Shown here: one piece after another, positions 54,332 to 63,093 of the stretch
Layout: each line of letters opens with the position of its first letter
Position numbering within the stretch: the stretch's first letter is position 1
Assembly: GCF_029478665.1 (NCBI RefSeq)
Contig: NZ_JARPQB010000008.1
Location: forward strand, 61,598-125,597
DNA length: 64,000 nt
Reading direction: 5' to 3'
Origin: Pseudomonas entomophila
GTDB lineage: Bacteria; Pseudomonadota; Gammaproteobacteria; Pseudomonadales; Pseudomonadaceae
The notes under the pieces: generated by a model
The model's database searches: none
Told to the model about the DNA's origin: nothing
What the model saw: only the letters and a program-made list of their open reading frames with translations
Program-made: the position numbers and the translations under genes

Positions 54332-57025
54332 ATGAAAAGCCAACCCGATGCCGCCAGCCGTGTGGTGGCCGAGGTCGTCACGCAGCTCCCCGTGCCCTCG
54401 CGGCTCGGCATGCTGCGTTTCGAACGGCTCAACGAAGCCAGCTGGGCCATGCTCTACCTCGACCCCGCCTGTGACCGCCAGTTCGGCCTGCCCGCCGCTG
54501 AACTCTGCGCCCTGATCGGCTCGCCCTACGCCAGCCTCATGGAGCCGGAGGCGCGCTACAAGCTGCACGACGAGATCCAACGGCAACTGGCCCTGCGCGG
54601 GCACTACCGGGTGCGCTACACCCTGCACGCCAGCCCGCTGGCGCTGCGCCTGCTGGAAGTGGGCGAGAGCTACAAGCAGCACAACCGCCAGCTGCTGCGC
54701 GGCTACCTGACGGTGATGGACGACCAGCAAGACGAGCTGGCGGAACTCGACACCGACGACCTCGAATCGCGTAACAACCGCCTGCAACTGGCCCTGCAAC
54801 TGAACCAGCGCGCCCAGCAGGAACAGCTCGAGCACCTGGAGCGGGTGCGCGCCCAGCAAGACCTGATCCTGCGCCTGGCCCGCCAGCGCTACAGCGTAGG
54901 CAACTCGCTGCTCGAAGCCGCCGAACTGATCACCCGCAGCGCCTGCGAGATCTACAAGGTCGACTGCGCCAGCATCTGGTACCTGAACGACCAGCGCCTG
55001 GAACCGATCAGCGCCTGGTACCGTAGCGAGCAGCAGCACCGCCTGCCGGAGGCGATCGACGCCAGCCGCTTCCCCGACTACCTCGACGCCCTGCACGCCA
55101 GCCGCGCCATCGATGCCCACAACGCCAGCCACGACCCGCGCACCCGCGAGATGGCCGAGTCGCTGTACAGCACCGACGACAACGCCATGCTCGACGCCAG
55201 CATCCGCATCGACGGCCAGGTGGTCGGCGTGCTGTGCCTGGAGCAGACCGGCCAGCCACGGGCCTGGCAGACCGACGAGATCGCCTTCGCCGGCGAGCTG
55301 GCCGACCAATTCGCCCAGGTGATCAACAACCACAACCGGCGCACCGCCGCCAGCGCCCTGCACCTGTTCCAGCGGGCCGTGGAGCAGAGCGCCAGCGCCT
55401 TCCTGCTGGTCAACCGCGATGGCGTGGTGGAATACGTCAACCCAAGCTTCACGGCGATCACCCAGTACAGCACCGAGGAAGTCCAGGGCCATCACCTGGG
55501 CGAGCTGCCGGCCCTGGAAAACCTGAGCGAGCTGCTGTTCGACTCGCCGTCGAGCCTGGCCATGGGCAACAGCTGGCAGGGCGAGTTCAAGAGCCGGCGC
55601 AAGAACCTCGAGCCCTACTGGGGCCAGCTGTCGATTTCCAAGGTGTACGGCGACAACCGCGAGCTCACCCACTACATCGGCATCTACGAAGACGTCACCC
55701 AGACCAAGCTGGCCCAGCAACGCATCGAACGCCTGGCCTACACCGACAACCTGACCAACCTCGGCAACCGCCCGGCGTTCATCCGTAACCTCGACGAGCG
55801 CTTCGCCCGCGACAGCAACACGCCGATCTGCCTGCTGCTGGTGGACATCGACAACTTCAAGCGGATCAACGACAGCCTCGGCCACCAGACCGGCGACAAG
55901 CTGCTGATCAGCCTGGCCCGGCGCCTGCGCAACAGCCTGAACAGCGGCGGCAGCCTGGCACGCTTTGCCAGCAACGAGTTCGCCGTGCTGCTCGACGACA
56001 CCAGCCTGGAAGACGGCCAGGGCGTCGCCCAGCAACTGTTGCGCACCCTCGACAAACCCATGTTCGTCGACAACCAGCTGATCAACGTCACCGCCTCCGT
56101 GGGCCTGGCCTGCGCGCCGCTGCATGGCAGCGACCCGGCGACCCTGATGAAGAACGCGGGCCTGGCCCTGCACAAGGCCAAGGCCAACGGCAAGCACCAG
56201 GTGCAGGTGTTCACCGAAGTGCTCAACGCCGAGGCCAGCTACAAGCTGTTCGTCGAGAACAACCTGCGCCGCGCCCTGACCCAGAACGAACTGGAAGTGT
56301 TCTACCAACCGAAACTGTGCCTGCGCAGCGGCCGCCTGCTCGGGCTGGAGGCGCTGCTGCGCTGGAACCACCCCGAGCGCGGAATGATCCGCCCCGACCA
56401 GTTCATCAGCGTCGCCGAGGAAACCGGCCTGATCATCCCGATCGGCAAATGGGTGGTGCGCCAGGCCTGCCGCAAGAGCCAGGAACTGCGCGGGGCCGGC
56501 ATGGGCAATCTGCACGTGGCCATCAACCTGTCGCCCAAGCAGTTCTCCGACCCCGAGCTGGTCGGCTCGATCGGCAGCATCCTCAAGGAGGAAGCGCTGC
56601 CGCCGCACCTGCTGGAGCTGGAACTGACCGAAGGCCTGCTGCTCGAAGCCACCGAAGACACCCACCGCCAGCTCGACGAGCTCAAGGCCCTGGGCCTGAC
56701 GCTGGCGATGGACGACTTCGGCACCGGCTACTCGTCGCTGAGCTACCTGAAGAAATTCCCGATCGACATCATCAAGATCGACCGCAGCTTCATCAACGAG
56801 ATCCCCGACAACCAGGACGACATGGAGATCACCTCGGCGGTGGTGGCCATGGCCCACAACCTCAAGCTCAAGGTGGTGGCCGAAGGGATCGAGACACCGG
56901 AGCAACTGGCCTTCCTGCGCCGCCACCGCTGTGACGTCGGCCAGGGCTACCTGTTCGACCGGCCGATCCCCGGCCGCGAACTGGCCGAGAAACTGCGCCG
57001 CTATCCGCGCGGGCCGATGGACTGA
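54332..57025 (+). CDS. PAS-GAF-PAS-GGDEF-EAL c-di-GMP phosphodiesterase
   Basis: The 897-residue cytoplasmic protein starts at ATG 54332 (MKSQPDAASRV). Order: an N-terminal PAS-like region (about 25-125), a Gln/Leu-rich coiled coil (about 135-185), GAF (about 190-335), PAS (about 345-465), GGDEF (about 470-635) and EAL (about 645-890). The cyclase signature is degenerate: SNEF at 547-550. The EAL motif is intact (E673-A674-L675 in LGLEALLRW), as is MDDFGTGYSSLSYLKKFPID. Breakdown of c-di-GMP is therefore expected, with the GGDEF perhaps binding GTP as a regulator. There are no TM segments. Confidence 0.93.
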   Translation: MKSQPDAASRVVAEVVTQLPVPSRLGMLRFERLNEASWAMLYLDPACDRQFGLPAAELCALIGSPYASLMEPEARYKLHDEIQRQLALRGHYRVRYTLHASPLALRLLEVGESYKQHNRQLLRGYLTVMDDQQDELAELDTDDLESRNNRLQLALQLNQRAQQEQLEHLERVRAQQDLILRLARQRYSVGNSLLEAAELITRSACEIYKVDCASIWYLNDQRLEPISAWYRSEQQHRLPEAIDASRFPDYLDALHASRAIDAHNASHDPRTREMAESLYSTDDNAMLDASIRIDGQVVGVLCLEQTGQPRAWQTDEIAFAGELADQFAQVINNHNRRTAASALHLFQRAVEQSASAFLLVNRDGVVEYVNPSFTAITQYSTEEVQGHHLGELPALENLSELLFDSPSSLAMGNSWQGEFKSRRKNLEPYWGQLSISKVYGDNRELTHYIGIYEDVTQTKLAQQRIERLAYTDNLTNLGNRPAFIRNLDERFARDSNTPICLLLVDIDNFKRINDSLGHQTGDKLLISLARRLRNSLNSGGSLARFASNEFAVLLDDTSLEDGQGVAQQLLRTLDKPMFVDNQLINVTASVGLACAPLHGSDPATLMKNAGLALHKAKANGKHQVQVFTEVLNAEASYKLFVENNLRRALTQNELEVFYQPKLCLRSGRLLGLEALLRWNHPERGMIRPDQFISVAEETGLIIPIGKWVVRQACRKSQELRGAGMGNLHVAINLSPKQFSDPELVGSIGSILKEEALPPHLLELELTEGLLLEATEDTHRQLDELKALGLTLAMDDFGTGYSSLSYLKKFPIDIIKIDRSFINEIPDNQDDMEITSAVVAMAHNLKLKVVAEGIETPEQLAFLRRHRCDVGQGYLFDRPIPGRELAEKLRRYPRGPMD

Positions 57026-57062
57026 CAGCGGCATAAAGCTCGGGCACTATAGAGACCATTCG

Positions 57063-57102
57063 GGCCCGTTCGCCGGCAAGCCGGCTTGCCGGCGAACGGG
57101 CC
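57063..57102. repeat. 40-bp perfect palindrome, collapsed class C REP doublet
   Basis: Two 20-base arms meet with no loop (ggcccgttcgccggcaagcc and its exact complement). The usual ctcctac...gtaggag middle is gone, consistent with deletion between the short ccggct repeats of a full doublet. Confidence 0.9.
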
Positions 57103-57138
57103 AACACCCATCCCACTGGAAAACACAGAGGAACGGCC

Positions 57139-57807
57139 ATGGTCCTGCGTTCGGAAATCCTGGTGAACAAAAACGTCCTGCCCACCGCGGAACAGGCCCT
57201 GCCTGGCCGCGAAACCCCGATGGCCCTGCCCGAGTTCCACTACGTGTTCGAAGGCACCCCGCTGCTCGGCCCGTTCTTCGAAGGCGACATCGACTTCGCC
57301 ATCTTCGCCCTGGGTTGCTTCTGGGGCGCCGAGCGCCGTTTCTGGCAGCACGAGGGCGTGGTCAGCACCGTGGTCGGCTATGCCGGCGGCTTCACCCCCA
57401 ACCCCACCTACGAAGAAGTCTGCTCGGGGCTGACCGGCCACACCGAAGTGGTACTGGTGGTGTTCGACAAGAACAAGGTCAGCTACCGCGATCTGCTGAC
57501 GATGTTCTGGGAGCTGCACAACCCCACCCAGGGCATGCGCCAGGGCAACGATGTCGGCACCCAGTACCGCTCGGCGATCTACTGCACCTCGCCGCAACAG
57601 CTCGAGGAAGCCAAGGCCAGCCGTGACGCCTTCCAGGCCGAGTTGAGCAAGGCCGGCTTCGGCGAGATCACCACCGAGATCGCCCAGGCACCGACCGTGT
57701 ACTTCGCCGAGGCCTACCACCAGCAGTACCTGGCCAAGAACCCGGACGGCTACTGCGGTATTGGTGGCACCGGTGTGTGCCTGCCGCCCAGCCTGCAAGG
57801 TAACTGA
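57139..57807 (+). CDS. msrA: Peptide methionine-S-sulfoxide reductase A
   Basis: The 222-residue enzyme repairs oxidised methionine. The catalytic cysteine is C60 in [31 protein letters not shown] and [18 protein letters not shown] follow. The C-terminal [10 protein letters not shown] provides the two resolving cysteines, as in the three-Cys E. coli type. A GST gene follows after three bases. Confidence 0.97.
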   Translation: MVLRSEILVNKNVLPTAEQALPGRETPMALPEFHYVFEGTPLLGPFFEGDIDFAIFALGCFWGAERRFWQHEGVVSTVVGYAGGFTPNPTYEEVCSGLTGHTEVVLVVFDKNKVSYRDLLTMFWELHNPTQGMRQGNDVGTQYRSAIYCTSPQQLEEAKASRDAFQAELSKAGFGEITTEIAQAPTVYFAEAYHQQYLAKNPDGYCGIGGTGVCLPPSLQGN

Positions 57808-57810
57808 GCC

Positions 57811-58425
57811 ATGATCCTGTTCCATTCGCCGCTGTCGCCGTTCGTGCGCAAGGTCATGGTGGTGCTGCACGAGACCGGGCAACTCGACCGCGTGACCGTG
57901 CAAGGCGTCAACATCAGCCCGCTGAACGGCGACGATCAGCTCAACCAGGGCAACCCGATCGGCAAGATCCCTGCCCTGCGCCTGGACGACGGCAGCGTGC
58001 TGCACGACAGCCGGGTGATCTGCGAGTACCTCGACAGCCAGCACGTCGGCAACCCGCTGATCCCCCGCGAGGGTTCGGCGCGTTGGCGCCGGCTGACCCT
58101 GGCCTCGCAGGCCGACGCGATCATGGATGCGGCGGTGGCTTCACGCTACGAGACCTTCCTGCGCCCGGCGGACAAACAGTGGGACGGTTGGGTCGAGGCG
58201 CAGGGCGAGAAGATTCGCCGCAGCCTGATGAACCTGGAGCAGGCGCACCTGGCTGAGCTGGTGTCGGGGTTCGATATCGCGGCGATTGGCGTGGCCTGCG
58301 CGCTGGGCTACCTGGACCTGCGCCAGCCCGGCTTCGGCTGGCGTGAGCGTCAGCCCGGGCTGGCGGCATGGTATGCCGAGGTGAGTCAGCGCCCGTCGAT
58401 GGTGGCAACAGCTCCCGTGGCCTGA
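57811..58425 (+). CDS. Glutathione S-transferase family protein
   Basis: The 204-residue protein has the thioredoxin-like N-terminal domain: FHSPLSPFVRKVMVVLHETG with the likely catalytic Ser, NPIGKIPALRLDDG with the cis-Pro, and LHDSRVICEYLDSQ. A helical C-terminal domain follows, with GVACALGYLDLR. It belongs to the soluble bacterial GSTs; its substrate cannot be read. It is three bases after msrA, suggesting a shared role in oxidative stress. Confidence 0.9.
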   Translation: MILFHSPLSPFVRKVMVVLHETGQLDRVTVQGVNISPLNGDDQLNQGNPIGKIPALRLDDGSVLHDSRVICEYLDSQHVGNPLIPREGSARWRRLTLASQADAIMDAAVASRYETFLRPADKQWDGWVEAQGEKIRRSLMNLEQAHLAELVSGFDIAAIGVACALGYLDLRQPGFGWRERQPGLAAWYAEVSQRPSMVATAPVA

Positions 58426-58436
58426 CACTCCGCCAG

Positions 58437-58539
58437 CGAGGGCTTCGCCCTCGTTTCGCGGCACAAGGCCGCTCCTACAGAATTGCGCAGATCCCTGTAG
58501 GAGCGGCCTTGTGCCGCGAAAGGGCTGCGCAGCAGCCCC
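58437..58539. repeat. REP doublet, class B with outer GC stems
   Basis: gcgagggcttcgccctcgtttcgcggcacaaggccgctcctacag and inverted ctgtaggagcggccttgtgccgcgaaagggctgcgcagcagccc. It lies between the convergent gst and creD genes. Confidence 0.92.
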
Positions 58540-58614
58540 TGCCTCATCACGGTCTGACAGGAAACAACAACCCGATTCGAGCGGCCAACCACCGTCCGAT
58601 CTCTCTGTCCTCCC

Positions 58615-59943
58615 TCATACGCCCCTCCCCACCCGCGACCAGTCCAGCCGACGGGTCAGCACCATGAACACGCCCAGCAGGCCAAAGCACAGCAGCGAGC
58701 CCATCAGCAACGCATAGTCCTCGGCACTGAGCAACCCGTAGAGCATCGCGTACAACGCCGCCAGCCCCGCCGCGAAGCCAATCCCACGCCCCAGGCTGCG
58801 CAACACGTGAATCAGATAGAACCCAATCAGCAGTACACAACCCGATGCCGACAGCCCATAGGCCAGGCCGAACCCCAGGTGCTCGGACAGCGACAGCAGC
58901 AGCAGGTAGAAGAACGCCAGGGCCACGCCCACCAGGATGTACTGCACCGGGTGCACGCTGAGGTTCTTCAGCACCTCGAACAGGAAGAAGCCGGCAAAGG
59001 TCAGGGCGATGAACAGCAGCGCGTACTTGATCGCCCGCTCGCTCTTGAGGTACTGGTCCACCGGGTCGACGAAGCTGACGCCGAAGGCACGCTCGTTGAA
59101 GTCGCCGCACTTGCCGACAGTTGCGCAAAGGCGCACGACCTCTTCCAGGTTGGTGGCGAAGAACGACGTCTGCCAGTGGGCGCTGAAACCCTTTTCGTCA
59201 ATGGCACGGCGGCTGGGCAGGTAGCTGCCGACGAAGCTTGGGTGCGGCCAGTTGGCGCGCATGTCCACGGTGGTGCTGCGACCAACCGGCAGCACCGCCA
59301 GCTGGCCAGTGCCCAGCAGGGCCAGGTCGAAGGCGTAGTCGAACTCGCGGGCCTTCTGGTCGCTGAACTGCGGCAGCGCCACATGCACGCCGCCAGGCAA
59401 CCAGTCGACACCGCTACCGGCCTCGAATGGCAGGCGCTGATCGTCCAACGTGAGCTCCAGGCTGTTCTCGATACCGCGAATGTCGCTGATACCGACCATC
59501 AGGAACGGCTTGTCGAAGCGGTAATCGTCGTAGTCCTTGTCGATGCCCCAGCGCTCGGGCAGCTTGAAGCGGCCGCTGAGCTGGCCCTTGGCGTGGAACA
59601 GGCGCGCCTGGTAGATGCCGCGGGCGCGCAGCTCGGTATCGACGCCCATATCCATCGCGAAGGTTTCCGGCAGGAAGTAGAGATTGCCGTGCATCGTGGT
59701 GGTCTCCTGGACGCTCGTGCCGTCCTTGTCGATCCAGCGCCGCTCGTACTTGCGGTAGGGCACCACCAGCAGCGGCCCGCTGACCACCTGGTCGAAGCTC
59801 GAACTGGCGGCGATCTCGCCCAGCACGTTGTTGCGCAGTTGCTGCCGTTCGTCGATCAGGCCGCCGATCATCAGCAGGGGGATAAGCAGCAGCAGGATCA
59901 AGGTGCCGATCAGGCCGAGCTTGAAACCTAGGGTCTTGTTCAT
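58615..59943 (-). CDS. creD: Inner-membrane protein CreD
   Basis: The 442-residue protein starts at ATG 59943 (MNKTLGFKLGLIGTLILLLL) with one N-terminal TM helix. A large periplasmic domain follows (GPLLVVPYRKYERRW, NLYFLPETFAMD), then five closely spaced C-terminal helices beginning at about residue 300. It is the CreBC-regulated product linked in pseudomonads and Aeromonas to beta-lactam response and envelope integrity. It lies 196 bases downstream of creC, separated by a REP doublet and a cre-tag-like site, so it probably has its own promoter. Confidence 0.93.
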   Translation of the reverse strand: MNKTLGFKLGLIGTLILLLLIPLLMIGGLIDERQQLRNNVLGEIAASSSFDQVVSGPLLVVPYRKYERRWIDKDGTSVQETTTMHGNLYFLPETFAMDMGVDTELRARGIYQARLFHAKGQLSGRFKLPERWGIDKDYDDYRFDKPFLMVGISDIRGIENSLELTLDDQRLPFEAGSGVDWLPGGVHVALPQFSDQKAREFDYAFDLALLGTGQLAVLPVGRSTTVDMRANWPHPSFVGSYLPSRRAIDEKGFSAHWQTSFFATNLEEVVRLCATVGKCGDFNERAFGVSFVDPVDQYLKSERAIKYALLFIALTFAGFFLFEVLKNLSVHPVQYILVGVALAFFYLLLLSLSEHLGFGLAYGLSASGCVLLIGFYLIHVLRSLGRGIGFAAGLAALYAMLYGLLSAEDYALLMGSLLCFGLLGVFMVLTRRLDWSRVGRGV

Positions 59944-60009
59944 GGGGTGGGGCTCCGTTTGCGATGGGGGCAGTGTCTGCCCGCCGCATGGAGCCATCAG
60001 GGAGGGAAT

Positions 60010-60025
60010 GTGGAGATTGTGTGGA
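60010..60025 (-). promoter_or_regulatory. cre-tag-like CreB binding site before creD
   Basis: On the minus strand tccac-N6-tccac, within a longer direct repeat atctccaca spaced 11 bases, differs from the cre tag TTCACNNNNNNTTCAC by one base per half. It is 67 bases before the creD ATG. Confidence 0.6.
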
Positions 60026-60045
60026 GATCTGGCACGACATCGCCC

Positions 60046-60125
60046 CTGTAGGAGCGGCTTCAGCCGCGATGGCGCCAGCTCAATTCTCATGACTGACGCT
60101 ATCGCGGCTAAAGCCGCTCCTACAG
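60046..60125. repeat. REP doublet, class A2
   Basis: ctgtaggagcggcttcagccgcgat and atcgcggctaaagccgctcctacag enclose ggcgccagctcaattctcatgactgacgct. The same spacer occurs in inverted orientation at 62317-62397, on the other side of creBC. Confidence 0.93.
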
Positions 60126-60139
60126 AGATGTACGTTGAC

Positions 60140-61573
60140 TCAGCCGAGCCGTCGCGCCGGTAGCCACAGACGCACCCGCACCCCACCTTCGACGTTGTCC
60201 ACCGCCAGCGCCCCGCCGTGCAGTTGCATCACCTCGTCGACGAAATTCAGCCCCAGCCCGGTGCTCTTGCGGCCCGTCCCGGGCCTGGGCAACGAGTAGA
60301 ACCGCTCACTGACCCGCCCCAGGGCGTACTCGGGTATCGCCTGCCCCTGGTTGAACAAGCTCAGCGCCACCCGCTCGCCCGCCCGCTCCAATTCGAACAG
60401 CAAGGCGCCGCCCGGCGGGGTGAAGTCCAGTGCGTTGTCCAACAGGTTGGCCAACGCCTGGCGCATCAGGAATGGATCGCACCACAGCCGGGTGGCGACC
60501 GGGACACGCTGGCGCACCTGCAGGCCCGCCCCTTCGATCCGCACCGCATGGGCCAGCAGCAGCTCATCGACCAATGCCGCCAGCGCCACCTGCTGCTCGT
60601 CCTCCAGTGCCTGCATCTGCTCGACCCGGGCCAGGTTGAGCAGGCGTTCGATCATCTGCTGCAAGCGCTCGCTCTCGCGCTCGATATTGCCGGCGAAACG
60701 CGCTCGCTGTTCATCCGGCATCTCGCCCTGCAGCAGCTCGGAGGCGCCGCGAATCGCCGCCAGCGGGCTCTTCAGTTCATGGGTGAGAGTATGCACATAG
60801 CGCTCCACGTACGCCTTGCCCTCCAGCTGCGTGCGCATGCGCTCCACCGCCGTGGCCAACTGCAGCAGTTCGCCGCCCTTGTAGTGGGGCAAGGCGGCGC
60901 GCTCGCCCTCGCTGACCGCCTGGGCGTACTGGGTGAGCCGGCGCAGCGAGCGGGCCAGCCACCACGACAGCGCCGCCCCCACCAGCAACCCCAGTACGAT
61001 GAGCCCCAGCCCGAGCGTCAGCAGGTGCTGCTCGGAGCGGTCGATGTACGGTTGCAGCGAACTGTTGGGCTTGGCCACCGTCACCACGCCGATGATCCGA
61101 CCCTGGTCGAGGATGGGTGCCGCCACATGCATCACCGAGGTGCTTTCGTCCTCCGGATCACTGCGGGTGGACCGTGCGCCATATTGGCCACGCAGGGTCA
61201 GGTAGACATCGTTCCAGCGGGAATAATCCTTGCCCAGGTCCTGGCCGCTGGAGTCGAGCAGGACGATGCCCTTGGCGTCGGTGACGTAGATCCGGTGGCT
61301 GACCTGGTTCTTCGCCAGCCCCCAGATCTGCGCGCTCGGGCGCCGCTCGCCGTACAAGGCGAGCACCTGGGGCAGGCGGCTTTGGCCGAGGGTGCCGGCC
61401 TTGACGTCGTCGTGGAGGATTTCCGCCAGCAGGTTGGCGGTGTCCACCAGGGTTTCCTCGGACGACTGGCGCACCACCGGGCGGATCTGTTCGCGCACGG
61501 TGTTGAGCAGGAAATAGCCCGCCAGCCCGACGAACAGGAAGTACACCAGGAAGATGCGAATCCCCAGGCGCAT
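60140..61573 (-). CDS. creC: Sensor histidine kinase CreC
   Basis: The 477-residue kinase has TM1 at about 7-26, a periplasmic Cache-like sensor (IYVTDAKGIVLLDSSGQDLG, VMHVAAPILDQGRIIGVVTV), TM2 at about 186-206, HAMP, then the dimerisation/phosphorylation domain with H265 in LTHELKSPLAAIRG and the ATPase domain (N box LLDNALDFTPPGG, G box GLGLNFVDEVM). It starts with its first base in the creB stop codon. Partner: CreB. Confidence 0.95.
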   Translation of the reverse strand: MRLGIRIFLVYFLFVGLAGYFLLNTVREQIRPVVRQSSEETLVDTANLLAEILHDDVKAGTLGQSRLPQVLALYGERRPSAQIWGLAKNQVSHRIYVTDAKGIVLLDSSGQDLGKDYSRWNDVYLTLRGQYGARSTRSDPEDESTSVMHVAAPILDQGRIIGVVTVAKPNSSLQPYIDRSEQHLLTLGLGLIVLGLLVGAALSWWLARSLRRLTQYAQAVSEGERAALPHYKGGELLQLATAVERMRTQLEGKAYVERYVHTLTHELKSPLAAIRGASELLQGEMPDEQRARFAGNIERESERLQQMIERLLNLARVEQMQALEDEQQVALAALVDELLLAHAVRIEGAGLQVRQRVPVATRLWCDPFLMRQALANLLDNALDFTPPGGALLFELERAGERVALSLFNQGQAIPEYALGRVSERFYSLPRPGTGRKSTGLGLNFVDEVMQLHGGALAVDNVEGGVRVRLWLPARRLG

Positions 61574-62253
61574 CAGGCGTGCTCCGGGCTGTAGCTGTAG
61601 CCCAGGCCACGGTGGGTCTGGATCGCTTCGGCATCAGGCGCGACCAGGCGCAGCTTGGCGCGCAGGCTCTTGATGTGGCTGTCGATGGTGCGCTCGTAGC
61701 CCACGTCCGAGGCCACGCCCAGGCCGTCGAGCAGTTGCTCGCGGCTGAACACCCGCCTGGGTTGCTCGAGCAGGCATTGCAGCAGGCGGAATTCGTGGCG
61801 GGTCAGCGCCAGTGGCTGGCCACGGTAGACGATGCGCATGGCCAGGGTGTCGAGCTGGAACGGCGCAACGTCGGCGACAGGCTCAGGCCGTGGCGCCATG
61901 CGCTTGAGGATCGCCCGCACCCGCGCCGCCACTTCGCGCGGGCTGAAGGGCTTGACCACATAGTCGTCGGCGCCGATCTCCAACCCCAGCACCCGGTCGA
62001 TCTCGGCGTCGCGGGCGCTGAGGAACATCACCGGCACCTCGCTGAAACGGCGCAGCTGGCGGCAGGTCTCGAAGCCGCTGATGTCGGGCAGGCCGATGTC
62101 GAGGATCACCAGGTCGGCCGGGCGCAGGCGCTGCTGTTCGACCGCGGCGCTGCCCAGCGACACCCATTCGGTGCTGTGGCCGTCGGCCTGCAGGGCGTAG
62201 ACCAGGGTGTCGGCGATGGCGGATTCGTCTTCGACGATGAGGATGTGGGGCAT
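61573..62253 (-). CDS. creB: Response regulator CreB (OmpR family)
   Basis: The 226-residue regulator has a receiver (ILIVEDESAIADTL, phospho-acceptor D52 in VILDIGLPD, Lys in VVKPFSPRE) and an OmpR-type winged HTH (LTRHEFRLLQCLLEQPRRVF, RTIDSHIKSLRAKL). The ATG at 62253 starts MPHILIVEDE; the longer open frame upstream runs into the REP. It activates creD-type targets through direct repeats. Confidence 0.95.
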   Translation of the reverse strand: MPHILIVEDESAIADTLVYALQADGHSTEWVSLGSAAVEQQRLRPADLVILDIGLPDISGFETCRQLRRFSEVPVMFLSARDAEIDRVLGLEIGADDYVVKPFSPREVAARVRAILKRMAPRPEPVADVAPFQLDTLAMRIVYRGQPLALTRHEFRLLQCLLEQPRRVFSREQLLDGLGVASDVGYERTIDSHIKSLRAKLRLVAPDAEAIQTHRGLGYSYSPEHA

Positions 62254-62316
62254 GGCGTCCGGCCTTGCTAGGTTGAAGGCTGGACTGTGAAGCATATCCG
62301 GATGCCGGTGCAATCC

Positions 62317-62397
62317 CTGTAGGAGCGGCTTCAGCCGCGATAGCGACGGTCATGAGAACTGAGCTGGCGCCATCGCGGCTGAAGCCGCTCCTACAGA
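62317..62397. repeat. REP doublet, class A2, inverted copy
   Basis: Reverse-complement of the 60046-60125 doublet, including the spacer (only three or four differences in the internal thirty bases). It lies between creB and the retropepsin-like gene. Confidence 0.93.
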
Positions 62398-62410
62398 GGT
62401 TACGCAGTGC

Positions 62411-62911
62411 TTAACAGCCCGGGTTGCCCGCCGTGAACTTCTCGCGCGGGTCCACCGCCGCCTTGAACTTGCGCAGGGCCTTGGAACCGATCAGCAGCGG
62501 GTAGCGGAAATTGCTGCGGTCGACCAGGTTGACCTCCACGGTGCGCTTGACCTCGCCCAGGCACATCTCCAACTCGATCACCGGCCGGTGCGAGAGATCC
62601 GGCGTATCGCCTTCTTCCTCTTCCTCGGCACGGTTCTTGATCTTGCTGATGCGCGCCACTTCATGCTCGTAGACCTTGTCGCCGGCACCCTCGGTCGCCA
62701 GGCGGAAGCGCACCCACTCGTTGCCGTCACGGGTGAACATCTCGATATCCTTGGCCGACAGCGAGGCGGTCCAGGCACCGGTGTCCATCTTGGCTTTCAG
62801 GGTCTGGCCGATCTCCGGCAACTTGATGTTCTCGTATCGGCCGTACAGGGTCGGTTCGGCAGCCATGACGGGCAGCGCCAGGAGGGACAACAGGGCAAGC
62901 AGGGATTTCAC
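62411..62911 (-). CDS. Periplasmic retropepsin-like protein (PF05618 'Zn_protease' family)
   Basis: The 166-residue protein starts at GTG 62911. It has a signal peptide that likely ends at VMAA (residue 18). The aspartic-protease motif DTGA (D43-A46) lies in KAKMDTGAWTASLSAKD, and the matching PLLIGSKALRKF element is near the C-terminus, as in retroviral-type proteases. The family is often annotated as an ATP-dependent zinc protease, but the DTGA layout argues for an aspartic protease-like fold. An acidic loop (AEEEEEGD) sits in the middle. Activity and targets are unknown. Confidence 0.85.
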   Translation of the reverse strand: MKSLLALLSLLALPVMAAEPTLYGRYENIKLPEIGQTLKAKMDTGAWTASLSAKDIEMFTRDGNEWVRFRLATEGAGDKVYEHEVARISKIKNRAEEEEEGDTPDLSHRPVIELEMCLGEVKRTVEVNLVDRSNFRYPLLIGSKALRKFKAAVDPREKFTAGNPGC

Positions 62912-63093
62912 AGGGCAGGCTTCCTTGAGAGGGGTCAGTGCTTAGACTGCGCAAGCAGGATAGGTTCGTTGTCACAGGCTAAACAACACAATGTGAAACA
63001 TTTGTACCAATTAATGGACGTACGACGTTTGGCTAAGGCCCGTCCCCTGCTTATCATTGCCGACCGTTTACCTCACACCACAAGAGTCCCCTT

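Noticed and set aside
62254..62300. cre-tag before creB (ttcac ... ttcaa)
   Set aside because: The spacing is nine bases instead of six, so the direct-repeat phase is wrong.
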